Below, one piece after another: positions 43,555-52,358 of a stretch of DNA of 64,000 bases. The notes beneath the pieces were generated by a model, which was not told the DNA's origin, made no database searches, and worked only from the letters and a program-made list of their open reading frames with translations. Source of the DNA: Variovorax paradoxus (GTDB lineage: Bacteria > Pseudomonadota > Gammaproteobacteria > Burkholderiales > Burkholderiaceae_C); assembly GCF_018614915.1 (NCBI RefSeq), contig NZ_JAGGNU010000039.1, positions 1 to 64,000 of the forward strand, given 5' to 3'. A program made the translations under genes and the position numbers. Positions within the stretch are counted from its first letter, which is position 1. Every line of letters starts with the position of its first letter.

Positions 43555-44354
43555 CCAAGATCCATCGCGCCTTTGCCGATCTGTCGGTCGGGCAGGTCCA
43601 CTACGCGGCCTGCGGCGATCTGGCGGCACCCGTCGTGCTGCTGCTGCACCAGTCGCCGCGCAGCTGGGCCGAGTACCGGGAGGTGCTGCCGCTGATCGGC
43701 CGGCGCTTTCGCGCGGTGGCGATGGATACGGCAGGCTTCGGCGATTCGGAAGCCGGCGCGATGCCCGCGAGCATCGAGCAATGGACGCGCGTCGCTGTCG
43801 AGCTGCTCGATGCGCTGGGCATTGCGCGCGCGCACGTGGTGGGCCATCACACGGGCGGCGTGATCGCGGTCGAGCTTGCCAGCGCTTTCGTCGGTCGGGT
43901 GCATGGATTGGTGCTGTCCTCCACGCCCTATACCGACGCGGCCTTCCGCCGCGCGCGCGCCGAACGCCCGCCCATCGACGAGGTGGCGCCGAGCACCGAT
44001 GGCAGCCATCTGGCTGCGCTGTGGCAGAAGCGGCAGTCCTTCTATCCGCCGGAGCGGCCCGAACTGCTGGAAGCCTTCGTTCTCGATGCGCTCAAGGTCG
44101 GCCGCCGCCTGGAGGAAGGCCATCGAGCCGTGGCCTCCTATCGCATGGAGGAGCGCATTGGCAAGATCACGCAGCCCACGCTCATCCTGCGCGCCACCGA
44201 TGATCCCTTCGCCGCGCCGCACGCCGCGGAGCTGCAGGCGCAGCTGCCCCATGCGCGCATCGTCGACATCGCCGGCGGCATGGTGCCACTGCCTGACCAG
44301 TTGCCCGAAGCCTTTGCGAAGGCGGTGCTCGATTTCCTGGAGACGCTGCCATGA
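43551..44354 (+). CDS. Alpha/beta hydrolase with unusual nucleophile elbow
   Basis: A 267-residue alpha/beta-hydrolase-fold protein starting at GTG 43551, which overlaps the previous stop by 4 bases. Fold signs are LLLHQSPRSWAEYREVLPLIG, MDTAGFGDSE and the C-terminal LILRATDDPFA. The nucleophile elbow, usually G-x-S-x-G, reads VVGHHTGG, with His in the nucleophile position. The usual C-terminal catalytic His also seems absent: that area reads GGMVPLPDQLPEAFA. It may be a non-hydrolytic member. Its position between dehydrogenases suggests a ring- or side-chain-derived substrate. Confidence 0.78.
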   Translation: MTKIHRAFADLSVGQVHYAACGDLAAPVVLLLHQSPRSWAEYREVLPLIGRRFRAVAMDTAGFGDSEAGAMPASIEQWTRVAVELLDALGIARAHVVGHHTGGVIAVELASAFVGRVHGLVLSSTPYTDAAFRRARAERPPIDEVAPSTDGSHLAALWQKRQSFYPPERPELLEAFVLDALKVGRRLEEGHRAVASYRMEERIGKITQPTLILRATDDPFAAPHAAELQAQLPHARIVDIAGGMVPLPDQLPEAFAKAVLDFLETLP

Positions 44355-45208
44355 GGGCCGTGCGCATCCACGGCTTCGGCGCGGCGCCGATGCTGGAGGA
44401 GATGGCGGATCCGCAGCCCCGCGCCGGCCGCAGCATCGTGCGCATGGCCGCGGCCACCGTGGGCCATATCGACCGCACGGTCTGGGGTGGCGGTTTTCTC
44501 CGGCATCCGCCGCTGCCCTACGTGCCCGGCGTCGAAGCCGCGGGCACCGTGGTGGCGAGCGAAGGCCACGCCGCAGGCCAGCGCGTCTGGCTGCGCGGCG
44601 CGGGCCTCGGTACCACCGCGAACGGCACTTGGTGCGAGCTGATCGATGCGCCCGACGAGGCGCTGGGCCTTCTGCCCGACAACGTCGACATGGCCCTCGG
44701 CTCCGCCTTCTTTTCTCCCTGTACCTCGGCCTGGGTCGCGCTGCACGAGATCGCGAAGCTCCAGGCCGGCGAGCGCGTGCGCGTCACCGGTGCCACCGGC
44801 GCGGTTGGATCGATGGCGGTCCAGCTGGCGCGCGATGCGGGCGCCGAGGTGATCACCGAAGCCGGTGAGCCGGTGACGCTGCTGGTCGATACCGTCGGCG
44901 GCCCGGTGCTCGAAGCGGCGCTGCCCTCGGTGGCGCCCGGCGGACGGGCCGTCCTGGTGGGCTACACGGCGGGCAACACGCTGTCCCTGGACATCGCGCA
45001 TTTCCTCCAGCGCGACGTGGCGCTGCTGCCGCTCAACATGTTCCGGCGCGAGGCCGCGGGCCGCGCCGCCGCACCCGAACTGCTGGCCCGCCTCGGCGAC
45101 GGGCGACTGAAGCTCCCAGTCAAGACCTTCCGGCTCGGCGAGGCCGCCGCTGCGCTCGAATGGATCACGCAGCGCGGGCACCGGGGCCGGGCGGTGCTGG
45201 TCCCCTGA
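44351..45208 (+). CDS. MDR-family (quinone-oxidoreductase-like) dehydrogenase
   Basis: A 285-residue medium-chain reductase lacking the zinc ligands of alcohol dehydrogenases. Features are PPLPYVPGVEAAGTVVASE, VWLRGAGLGTTANGTW and the nucleotide fold VRVTGATGAVGSMAVQLARDAGA. It is somewhat shorter than usual family members of around 320. It overlaps the hydrolase gene by 4 bases and ends 23 bases from converging marR. Confidence 0.82.
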   Translation: MRAVRIHGFGAAPMLEEMADPQPRAGRSIVRMAAATVGHIDRTVWGGGFLRHPPLPYVPGVEAAGTVVASEGHAAGQRVWLRGAGLGTTANGTWCELIDAPDEALGLLPDNVDMALGSAFFSPCTSAWVALHEIAKLQAGERVRVTGATGAVGSMAVQLARDAGAEVITEAGEPVTLLVDTVGGPVLEAALPSVAPGGRAVLVGYTAGNTLSLDIAHFLQRDVALLPLNMFRREAAGRAAAPELLARLGDGRLKLPVKTFRLGEAAAALEWITQRGHRGRAVLVP

Positions 45209-45231
45209 GCGCTCCCGGGTGAGGGGATGCG

Positions 45232-45711
45232 CTACTCGTCCTCCTCGTCCGTTTCCAGCGGCGTGCCCGCATGCAGCTCGATCATCTGCCGCAAGGTGGT
45301 CTTCAGCTCTTCCGCGCGCAGGAGGCCGAAGGGTTCCAGCACCCGCAACTCGTGCTCCCTCGCGAGCTCCATCAGCTGCTCCACCGTCTTGGCGCCCTTG
45401 CGCGTGATCCGCACCAGCGTGACGCGGCGATCACTGTCATGGGGCAGGCGCTCGACCTGCCCCTTGGCTTCCATGCGGTCCAGGAGGCGGGTCACCGTCG
45501 GTTGCTTGGTCACCGTGACCTGGGCCAGCTGGCCGATGCTGATCGGCTCGCCACCCGCCAGCGAGGCCATCACCCGCCACTCGGAGACCGAGAAGCCGTG
45601 CTGGCGCGCCACCACGTGGAACTCGGAGGAGATCAGCTGGCTGGCCTGCGCCAGCAACGCCGGCAGGTAGTCGTCGACGAAACGAAGCGGCTTAGCGGCC
45701 TTCGATGCCAT
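45232..45711 (-). CDS. MarR-family transcriptional regulator
   Basis: A 159-residue winged-helix repressor-type protein: GFSVSEWRVMASLAGGEPISIGQLAQ, TKQPTVTRLLDRMEAKGQVERL, then the wing DSDRRVTLVRITRKG. MarR proteins usually repress until bound by an aromatic acid. Divergent to the iorAB-oxygenase cluster, so it most probably controls it in response to IAA or a catabolite, as shown for MarR regulators of Variovorax auxin catabolism. Start is at 45711 or 45750; the palindrome at 45737-45751 overlaps the second, which favours 45711. Confidence 0.9.
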   Translation of the reverse strand: MASKAAKPLRFVDDYLPALLAQASQLISSEFHVVARQHGFSVSEWRVMASLAGGEPISIGQLAQVTVTKQPTVTRLLDRMEAKGQVERLPHDSDRRVTLVRITRKGAKTVEQLMELAREHELRVLEPFGLLRAEELKTTLRQMIELHAGTPLETDEEDE

Positions 45712-45736
45712 GAAGGGCCCCCGGGGCTGAAGCGGG

Positions 45737-45751
45737 CATGCAGCTTGCATG
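45737..45751. promoter_or_regulatory. Palindrome CATGCA-GCT-TGCATG at the marR 5' end
   Basis: A perfect 6-bp inverted repeat with a 3-base centre, lying between the two possible marR starts. It could be an autoregulatory operator. Confidence 0.35.
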
Positions 45752-45777
45752 TCTAGGGTTATTCATGATTGTGGATA

Positions 45778-45792
45778 CATTCAGTTGTCAAC
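45778..45792 (-). promoter_or_regulatory. Second copy of the GTTGACAAYTGAATG box
   Basis: On the minus strand the 15-mer GTTGACAACTGAATG matches the box at 41397-41411 in 14 of 15 positions and includes a perfect TTGACA facing marR. A TATAAT also lies on the minus strand at 45798 to 45793. This 98-base gap must hold promoters for both marR and the iorA operon. Confidence 0.45.
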
Positions 45793-45848
45793 ATTATATG
45801 GACTGCACGATGAGGCGGCGCACGCCGTCATGAGGAACAAGGCACATC

Positions 45849-48032
45849 ATGGCTGAACGATCGTTCGTCGAGGAGGTCAAGAAGCTCCGACTTTCGGAGG
45901 GGGAGCTGTTTCGTGGCGAGGGCATTCTGGCGGTCACCAAGGCCTTGCTCGAATCGGGTGTTTCCTATGTCGCGGGCTACCAGGGCGCGCCGATCTCGCA
46001 CCTGATGGACGTGCTGGCCGATGCCCAGGACATCCTGGCCGAGCAGGGCATCCGCTTCGAGAACAGCGCAAGCGAGGCCACCGCCGCCGCCACGCTGGCC
46101 GCCTCGGTCAACTATCCGCTGCGCGGCGCCGTGACCTTCAAGGCCACGGTGGGCACCAACGTGGCGTCCGACGCGCTGGCCAACCTGGCCTCGGGCGGCG
46201 TCACCGGCGGCGCGCTGGTCATCGTCGGCGAGGACTACGGCGAGGGCTCGTCGATCATGCAGGAGCGCAGCCACGCCTTCGCGATGAAGTCGCAGATCTG
46301 GCTGCTCGACCCGCGGCCCAACCTGCCTTCGATCGTCGAGGCGGTGAAGACGGGCTTCGAACTGTCGGAGGCCAGCCACACGCCGGTGATGCTGCAGCTG
46401 CGCATCCGTGCCTGCCATGTGCACGGACAGTTCGTGGCCGGGGCCAACCGCCGGCCCTCGTTCACGCTCAAGGATGCGCTGGAGAACCCGCAGCGTGACG
46501 TCAGCCGCATCGTGCTGCCGCCGGCCAGCTTCGTGCACGAGCAGGAGAAGGTGAAGGAGCGCTGGCCCGCCGCGGTGCGCTTTATCGAGGAGCGCAAGCT
46601 CAACGAGTTCTTCTCGGAAGACGCCGACGACATCGGCATCATCGTGCAGGGCGGCAGCTACAACACCCTCGTGCGCGCGCTCGAACGCCTGGACCTGGCC
46701 GACGTCTACGGCAACAGCCGAGTGCCGCTTTACGTGATGAACGTGGCCTACCCGGTGATCGAGAGCGAGGTGCTGCGCTTCTGCATGGGCAAGCGCGCCG
46801 TCCTGATCGTCGAGGAAGGCCAGCCCAACTTCGTCGAGCAGAACCTCGCGATCATCCTGCGCCAGGGCGGCTCGAGCACCGCGCTGCATGGCAAGGACAT
46901 GCTGCCGGTGGCCGGCGAATACACCGCGGCAGAACTGCTGAAGGGTGCGCGCAGCTTCGGCGAGCGCTACGGCCGGCTGCAACCGCTGCCGGTGCCCGTG
47001 CCGGTGCGCAAGATCATCCCGCTCAAGGAGGTCGCGGAGATCGGCGTCGATGCCGCGCCCGAACCGGCCCTGCCGCTGGACGAGAACGTGCACGCCCGGC
47101 CGCCGGGCTTCTGCACCGGTTGCCCGGAGCGCCCGATCTTCAGCGCGATGAAGCTGGTGGAGCGGGAGCTGGGGCCCCACCACGTGAGCGCCGACATCGG
47201 CTGCCACCTGTTCTCGATCCTGCCGCCCTTCAACATCGGCAACACCACCATGGGCTACGGCCTGGGCGGCGCCGGCGCCGCGGCGCTCAATGCGCCGGCG
47301 GGCAAGCGCGCGATCTCGATGATGGGCGACGGCGGCTTCTGGCACAACGGCCTGACCAGCGGCGTCGCCAACGCGGTCTTCAACAAGAGCGACAACCTGA
47401 CCATCGTGGTCGACAACAACTACACCTCGGCCACCGGCGGCCAGGACATCCTGTCGTCGACCGCGCACAACGCCACGCGCAGCACCGGCCACGAGATCGA
47501 GCGCGCGGTGCGCGGCGTGGGCGTGAACTGGGTGCGGACGATCCGCCGCACCTACGACGTCGCCGGCATGCGCGATGCGCTCAAGGAAGCGCTGACCACG
47601 AAGGAGAAGGGCCCGAAGGTCCTGATCGCGCAGTCCGAATGCATGCTCAACAAGCAGCGCCGCGAGAAGCCGCTGGTGCGCAAGGCGATTGCCGAGGGCA
47701 AGCGCATGGTGCACGACAAGTTCGGCGTCGACGAGGACACCTGCACCGGCGACCACTCGTGCATCCGGCTCTCGGGTTGCCCGTCGCTGTCGATCAAGGC
47801 CAATCCCGATCCGCTGCGCGTCGATCCCGTCGCCACTGTGCTGGAGAGCTGCGTCGGCTGCGGCAACTGCGGCGACGTCTCGCATGCCGCGGTGCTGTGC
47901 CCGTCCTTCTACAAGGCGCAGATCGTCAGCAACCCCAACCGTTGGGACCGCCTGCGCGATCGTGTTCGCGCCAGCGTGATCGGCTGGCTCCAGCGCGGCG
48001 AGGCCAAGCGCCGCGACGCCTACTCGTTCTGA
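45849..48032 (+). CDS. iorA: IorA-type TPP-dependent 2-ketoacid:ferredoxin oxidoreductase, large subunit
   Basis: A 727-residue protein with the layout of indolepyruvate:ferredoxin oxidoreductase alpha. The pyrimidine-binding region has GYQGAPISHLMDVL and SASEATAAATLAASVN; the TPP site at about 493-524 begins GDGGFWHNGLTSG and ends VDNN; Fe-S cysteines near the C-terminus are Cys632, 638, 644 and Cys668, 671, 674, 684. The family oxidatively decarboxylates aryl 2-ketoacids to acyl-CoA. In this IAA-degradation setting a likely substrate is isatinate (2-aminophenylglyoxylate), giving anthraniloyl-CoA, rather than indolepyruvate; that is inference. It is divergent from marR and the first of ten closely spaced genes. 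Confidence 0.88.
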   Translation: MAERSFVEEVKKLRLSEGELFRGEGILAVTKALLESGVSYVAGYQGAPISHLMDVLADAQDILAEQGIRFENSASEATAAATLAASVNYPLRGAVTFKATVGTNVASDALANLASGGVTGGALVIVGEDYGEGSSIMQERSHAFAMKSQIWLLDPRPNLPSIVEAVKTGFELSEASHTPVMLQLRIRACHVHGQFVAGANRRPSFTLKDALENPQRDVSRIVLPPASFVHEQEKVKERWPAAVRFIEERKLNEFFSEDADDIGIIVQGGSYNTLVRALERLDLADVYGNSRVPLYVMNVAYPVIESEVLRFCMGKRAVLIVEEGQPNFVEQNLAIILRQGGSSTALHGKDMLPVAGEYTAAELLKGARSFGERYGRLQPLPVPVPVRKIIPLKEVAEIGVDAAPEPALPLDENVHARPPGFCTGCPERPIFSAMKLVERELGPHHVSADIGCHLFSILPPFNIGNTTMGYGLGGAGAAALNAPAGKRAISMMGDGGFWHNGLTSGVANAVFNKSDNLTIVVDNNYTSATGGQDILSSTAHNATRSTGHEIERAVRGVGVNWVRTIRRTYDVAGMRDALKEALTTKEKGPKVLIAQSECMLNKQRREKPLVRKAIAEGKRMVHDKFGVDEDTCTGDHSCIRLSGCPSLSIKANPDPLRVDPVATVLESCVGCGNCGDVSHAAVLCPSFYKAQIVSNPNRWDRLRDRVRASVIGWLQRGEAKRRDAYSF

Positions 48033-48035
48033 AGG

Positions 48036-49541
48036 ATGGCCATGACGGGACAGCCCATAAAGATCGCAATCCTCGCCATGGGCGGCGAGGGCGGCGGCGT
48101 GCTGGCCGACTGGATCGTCGACATGGGCGAGGCCAACGGCTACGTGGCGCAGACCACCTCGGTGCCGGGCGTGGCCCAGCGCACCGGCGCCACCATCTAC
48201 TACGTCGAGCTCTACCCCGAGGCGCAGGCCCGGGCCGATGGCGGCCGGCCGGTGCTGGCCCTGATGCCGCTGCCGGGCGACGTCGACGTGGTGCTGGCCT
48301 CGGAACTCATGGAAGCCGGCCGCGCGGTGCAGCGCGGGCTGGTCACGCGCGATCGCAGCACGCTGATCGCCTCGACGCACCGCGTCTACTCGATCGCCGA
48401 GAAGAGCGCGATGGGCGACGGCCGCGTCGACAGCGCCGAGCTGCTCACGCATGCGGGCAAGGCTGCCAAGCGCTTCATCCGCTTCGACATGGCACAGGCC
48501 GCCGAGGACGCGGGCAGCGTGATCAGCGCGGTGCTCTTCGGCGCGCTGGCTGGCGCCGGCGTGCTGCCCTTCAGCCGCGCGCAGTTCGAGGCCACCATCG
48601 AGCGCGGCGGCGTGGGCGTCAAGCCGAGCCTGAAGGCCTTCGGCGTCGGCTTCGCTCGCGCGCAGGGCGCGGTGGCCGAAGAGCCGCCGCCCACCGCGCT
48701 GCCCGCGACGGTGCCGCAACCGACGCACCCCGCCGTGCGTGCGCTGGTCGAGCGCGTGCAGCGCGACTTTCCCGCTGCCGCGCACCCGGTGCTGCTGGAA
48801 GGCGTGCGCCGGCTCATCGACTACCAGGACCTGGCCTACGCCGGCCTCTACCTCGACCGCGCGGCCGCGATTGCCGCGCTGCCGAGCCGGGACGAGCACC
48901 GCCTGCTGCGCGAGACCGCGCGCCACCTGGCGCTGTGGATGTCCTACGAAGACACGGCCCGCGTCGCGGCGCTCAAGACCCGCGCCTCGCGCTTCGAGCG
49001 CGTGCGCGGCGAAGCCCGCGTGCAGGACGGGCAGGTGTTTTCGATCAACGAGTACATGCATCCGCGCCTGCAGGAAATCTGCGAGACGCTGCCCGGCGGC
49101 CTCGGCCGCTGGCTGATGGATTCGAAGCTGCCGCGCAAGCTCGTGGAGCGGCTCACGCAGAAGGGCCGCGTGATCCAGACCAGCTCGCTGCGCGGCTACC
49201 TGATGCTCAGCACCGTCGCCGCGATGAAACGCTGGCGCCGGTCCACGCTGCGCTACGCGGAAGAGAACCGCCGCATCGAGGAATGGCTGCAGCGCATCGC
49301 GGCCACCGCGGCGAGCCATCCCGAGCTCGCGGTCGAGCTTGCGCAGTGCCAGCGCCTGGTCAAGGGCTACAGCGACACCCACGAGCGCGGCCTGCGCAAC
49401 TACGACACGCTGATGGCCGCCTTCCAGCGCGCCGGTGCGGCGCTGGCGCCGGCCACGCTGCGCGAGTTGCGCGATGCCGCATTGGCCGATGAACATGGAC
49501 ACAAGCTGCGCGCCGCGCTCGCTGCGCACGCGCTGGCCTGA
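48036..49541 (+). CDS. iorB: IorB-type subunit with C-terminal extension
   Basis: The 501-residue partner of IorA. Residues 1-200 match the gamma/beta subunit domain (IAILAMGGEGGGVLADWIVDMGE, PGVAQRTGATIYYVELYP, ALMPLPGDVDVVLASELMEAGRA). Residues about 235-495 are a helical DUF6537-like region (VERVQRDFPAAAHPVLLEGVRRLIDYQDL, EVADL-like segments) absent from the roughly 200-residue archaeal IorB. It starts 3 bases after iorA ends (ATG 48036 or 48042). The extension may assist electron transfer or assembly. Confidence 0.87.
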   Translation: MAMTGQPIKIAILAMGGEGGGVLADWIVDMGEANGYVAQTTSVPGVAQRTGATIYYVELYPEAQARADGGRPVLALMPLPGDVDVVLASELMEAGRAVQRGLVTRDRSTLIASTHRVYSIAEKSAMGDGRVDSAELLTHAGKAAKRFIRFDMAQAAEDAGSVISAVLFGALAGAGVLPFSRAQFEATIERGGVGVKPSLKAFGVGFARAQGAVAEEPPPTALPATVPQPTHPAVRALVERVQRDFPAAAHPVLLEGVRRLIDYQDLAYAGLYLDRAAAIAALPSRDEHRLLRETARHLALWMSYEDTARVAALKTRASRFERVRGEARVQDGQVFSINEYMHPRLQEICETLPGGLGRWLMDSKLPRKLVERLTQKGRVIQTSSLRGYLMLSTVAAMKRWRRSTLRYAEENRRIEEWLQRIAATAASHPELAVELAQCQRLVKGYSDTHERGLRNYDTLMAAFQRAGAALAPATLRELRDAALADEHGHKLRAALAAHALA

Positions 49542-49559
49542 AGAAGGACTGCCGAAGCC

Positions 49560-50543
49560 ATGACTGCCACCCTCCAGCTGCGTGTCGTCGAGGCGCGCGA
49601 ACTGAATCCGCTGATCCGGATGCTGCGCCTGCGGGCCGACGACGAGGCTGCCTTGCCGGGCTACGCTGCCGGGGCCCATCTCCGCGTGCAGGTGCAGCTG
49701 CCGGACGGCACGCAGGACTGGCGCCACTACTCGCTCGTCAACTTCGCAACCGCGCGCAACGCCACCAACGCACCCGCCGAGTACGTCATCGCGGTGCGCA
49801 AGGAGGCCGATGGCCGCGGCGGCTCGCGCTTCATGCACGAGCGCGTGAAGGAAGGCGAGCTCCTCACCATCGAAGCGCCGAAGAACGACTTCCCGCTGCA
49901 CACCGGCCCTGGCGGCACGGTGCTGGTGGCCGGCGGCATCGGCGTCACGCCGCTCGCCAGCATGGCGGCGCGCCGGCGCGCCGAAGAGGCGCCCGTGCGC
50001 ATGCACTACGCGGGCCGCAGCCGCGAGCTGATGGCCTTCCTGCCGGAGCTGCAGGCGCTGCTCGGCGACGATCTGCGCGTCCATGCCGATGCGGAAACCG
50101 GCGGCCCGCTCGACATCGACGCCCTGCTCGACGACTGCCCGGCCGGCGACCGCCTCTACGTCTGCGGACCCAAGGTGATGCTCGACGCCGTGCTGGCCCG
50201 CACCCAGGCGCGCGGCTGGGAACACGACCGCGTGCACTTCGAGCTCTTCACCACCACCGTGGCCGAAGAGGGCGACCAGGCCTTCGAGGTGGAGCTGGCG
50301 CAATCGGGCCAGCGCTTTACGGTTCCGGCCGATCAGAGCATCCTCGACTGCCTGATCGGGCACGGCTGCGACCCGATGTTCGACTGCAAGCGCGGCGAAT
50401 GCGGCGTGTGCACGACGGCGGTGCTCGAAGGCGAGATCGACCATCGCGACTACGTGCTGAGCGCGCGCGAGAAGGCCGAAGGCAACGTCATGCAGATCTG
50501 CATCTCGCGCGCCAAGGGGCCGCGGCTGGTGCTGGACATCTGA
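49560..50543 (+). CDS. iadC: Rieske oxygenase reductase (FMN/2Fe-2S, phthalate dioxygenase reductase type)
   Basis: A 327-residue reductase passing electrons from NAD(P)H to a Rieske oxygenase. N-terminal flavin domain with WRHYSLVN; nucleotide domain with TVLVAGGIGVTPLASM; C-terminal plant-type [2Fe-2S] ferredoxin with DCKRGECGVCT and a fourth Cys in MQICISRAKG. It sits 15 bases before the oxygenase alpha gene, so it most likely serves that pair and, since the second pair has none, possibly both. The symbol follows my recall of the Variovorax iad locus. Confidence 0.85.
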   Translation: MTATLQLRVVEARELNPLIRMLRLRADDEAALPGYAAGAHLRVQVQLPDGTQDWRHYSLVNFATARNATNAPAEYVIAVRKEADGRGGSRFMHERVKEGELLTIEAPKNDFPLHTGPGGTVLVAGGIGVTPLASMAARRRAEEAPVRMHYAGRSRELMAFLPELQALLGDDLRVHADAETGGPLDIDALLDDCPAGDRLYVCGPKVMLDAVLARTQARGWEHDRVHFELFTTTVAEEGDQAFEVELAQSGQRFTVPADQSILDCLIGHGCDPMFDCKRGECGVCTTAVLEGEIDHRDYVLSAREKAEGNVMQICISRAKGPRLVLDI

Positions 50544-50558
50544 AGGAGTGAAGCGAAG

Positions 50559-51872
50559 ATGACTTCGTACCGAGGCAACCCCGACGCCGTGCGCGCGCTG
50601 GTGCAGAACGACCGCGTGCATCGCGACCTCTACACCAGCGCCGAGCTGTTCGAGCTCGAGCAGGCGCACTTCTTCGCCAACACCTGGAACTACGCCGGGC
50701 ACGAGAGCCAGATCCCTAAGCCGGGCGACTGGATCAGCAACGAGATCGCCGGCCGGCCGCTGATCATCGTGCGCCACAGCGACGGCTCGGTGCGCGCCAT
50801 GATGAACCGCTGCGCCCACAAGGGCTCGCGGCTGGTGAGCGGGCCCTGCGGCAACACCGGCAAGTTCTTCCGCTGCCCCTATCACGCGTGGACCTTCAAG
50901 ACCGACGGCTCGTTGCTCGCGATCCCGCTGAAGAACGGCTACGAGGGCACGCAGCTGCACGAATGCGAATCGGCCAAGGGCCTGACCGCGATCCGCAACG
51001 TGCGCAGCTACCGCGGCTTCATCTTCGTCAAGATCAACGACGTGGGGCCGGATTTCGAGGACTACTTCGGCGACTCGCTGAGCTCGATCGACAACATGGC
51101 CGACCGCTCGCCCGAAGGTGAACTGGAGATCGCCGGCGGCTGCCTGCGCTTCATGCACCAGTGCAACTGGAAGATGTTCGTCGAGAACCTCAACGACACC
51201 ATGCACCCGATGGTGGCGCACGAATCCTCGGCCGGCACCGCCAAGCGCATGTGGGCCGACAAGCCGGAAGACGAACCCAAGCCGATGGCCGTGGAGCAGT
51301 TCGCGCCCTTCATGTCGGACTACAAGTTCTTCGAGGACATGGGCATCCGCACCTACGACAACGGCCACAGCTTCACCGGCGTGCACTTCAGCATCCACAG
51401 CAAGTACAAGGCGATCCCCGCCTACGACGAGGCGATGAAGGCGAAGTACGGTGAGGAGCGCACCGCGCAGATCCTCGGCATGGCGCGCCACAACACGGTG
51501 TACTACCCGAACCTCACGATCAAGGGTGCGATCCAGGCGATCCGCGTCGTGAAGCCGATCGCGGTCGACAAGACGCTGATCGAGAGCTGGACCTTCCGCC
51601 TGAAGGGCGCGCCGCCAGAACTCTTGCAGCGCACCACCATGTACAACCGGCTCATCAACTCGCCCTTTTCGGTGGTGGGCCACGACGACCTGCAGGCCTA
51701 CCGCGGCATCCAGGCCGGGCTGCATGCGAGCGGCAACGAGTGGGTCAGCCTGCACCGCAACTACGACCCGGCGGAGTTGGGCGGCGGCGAGATCACGACC
51801 GGCGGCACCAATGAATTGCCGATGCGCAACCAGTACCGCAGCTGGGCGAAGTACATGACGGAGACCATGTGA
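50559..51872 (+). CDS. iadD: Rieske non-haem iron oxygenase alpha subunit, copy 1 (probable IAA dioxygenase)
   Basis: The 437-residue catalytic subunit. Rieske ligands are Cys85, His87 (NRCAHKGS) and Cys106, His109 (CPYHAW); the mononuclear iron site has Asp213, His216 and His221 in NLNDTMHPMVAHES. In Variovorax the IadDE-type oxygenase starts IAA breakdown, as I recall. This copy is beside its reductase and is followed by the beta subunit with overlapping stop/start (TGATG), so I assign it to the first step. Its paralogue at 60382-61695 has equal length and identical ligand positions, so which is first and which second in the pathway is not certain. Confidence 0.85.
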   Translation: MTSYRGNPDAVRALVQNDRVHRDLYTSAELFELEQAHFFANTWNYAGHESQIPKPGDWISNEIAGRPLIIVRHSDGSVRAMMNRCAHKGSRLVSGPCGNTGKFFRCPYHAWTFKTDGSLLAIPLKNGYEGTQLHECESAKGLTAIRNVRSYRGFIFVKINDVGPDFEDYFGDSLSSIDNMADRSPEGELEIAGGCLRFMHQCNWKMFVENLNDTMHPMVAHESSAGTAKRMWADKPEDEPKPMAVEQFAPFMSDYKFFEDMGIRTYDNGHSFTGVHFSIHSKYKAIPAYDEAMKAKYGEERTAQILGMARHNTVYYPNLTIKGAIQAIRVVKPIAVDKTLIESWTFRLKGAPPELLQRTTMYNRLINSPFSVVGHDDLQAYRGIQAGLHASGNEWVSLHRNYDPAELGGGEITTGGTNELPMRNQYRSWAKYMTETM

Positions 51873-52351
51873 TGGCCGTCACCCGCCAGGACCTGATCGA
51901 TTTCGTCGTCCACGAATCGCGCCTGCTCGATGCCAAGCGCTACGAGGAGTGGAACGCGCTCTTTACCGACGAGGCCTTCTACTGGGTGCCGCTCGTTCCC
52001 GACCAGGAGGACGGCATCAACCACAGCTCGCATCTCTACGAGGACAAGCTCCTGCGCGAGCTGCGCATCGAGCGGCTGAAGAGCCCGCGCGCCTTCTCGC
52101 AGCAGCCGCCGAGCCGCTGTCATCACTTGCTGCAGACGCCGACTGTCGAGGAATTCGACGAAGCCGGCCATCGCTACGTGCTGCGCACCGAGTTCCACTA
52201 CACCGAGTCGCAGGGCGACGAACTGCAGTTCTATGTCGGCAGCTTCTTCCATCACCTCACGCTGGTCGACGGTGTGCTGCGCATGACGCTGAAGCGCGTC
52301 AACCTGCTCAACTGCGACGCGGCCCTGCCGGCCGTGCAGCTCTTCATCTAG
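51872..52351 (+). CDS. iadE: Aromatic-ring-hydroxylating dioxygenase beta subunit, copy 1
   Basis: A 159-residue NTF2-fold structural subunit that forms alpha3beta3 oxygenases. Family signs are LIDFVVHESRLLDAKRYEEWNALF, DEAFYWVPL, SHLYEDKLLRELRIERL and SRCHHLLQ, ending RVNLLNCDAALPAVQLFI. ATG 51872 overlaps the alpha stop (a GTG at 51869 is in frame too). Confidence 0.9.
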   Translation: MAVTRQDLIDFVVHESRLLDAKRYEEWNALFTDEAFYWVPLVPDQEDGINHSSHLYEDKLLRELRIERLKSPRAFSQQPPSRCHHLLQTPTVEEFDEAGHRYVLRTEFHYTESQGDELQFYVGSFFHHLTLVDGVLRMTLKRVNLLNCDAALPAVQLFI

Positions 52352-52358
52352 GAAAGAG

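Noticed and set aside
45849-49541. IorAB as a dedicated indolepyruvate oxidoreductase making IAA
   Set aside because: Possible by family, but the operon contains degradative enzymes and an isatin-hydrolase-like gene; isatinate is a better fit. Kept only as an alternative.
45828-51755. A very long antisense open frame (about 1,975 codons) across the iorAB and oxygenase genes
   Set aside because: It is opposite well-supported genes, has low-complexity Arg/His/Ala/Val composition and no domain; long antisense frames arise from strong GC bias at codon position three.
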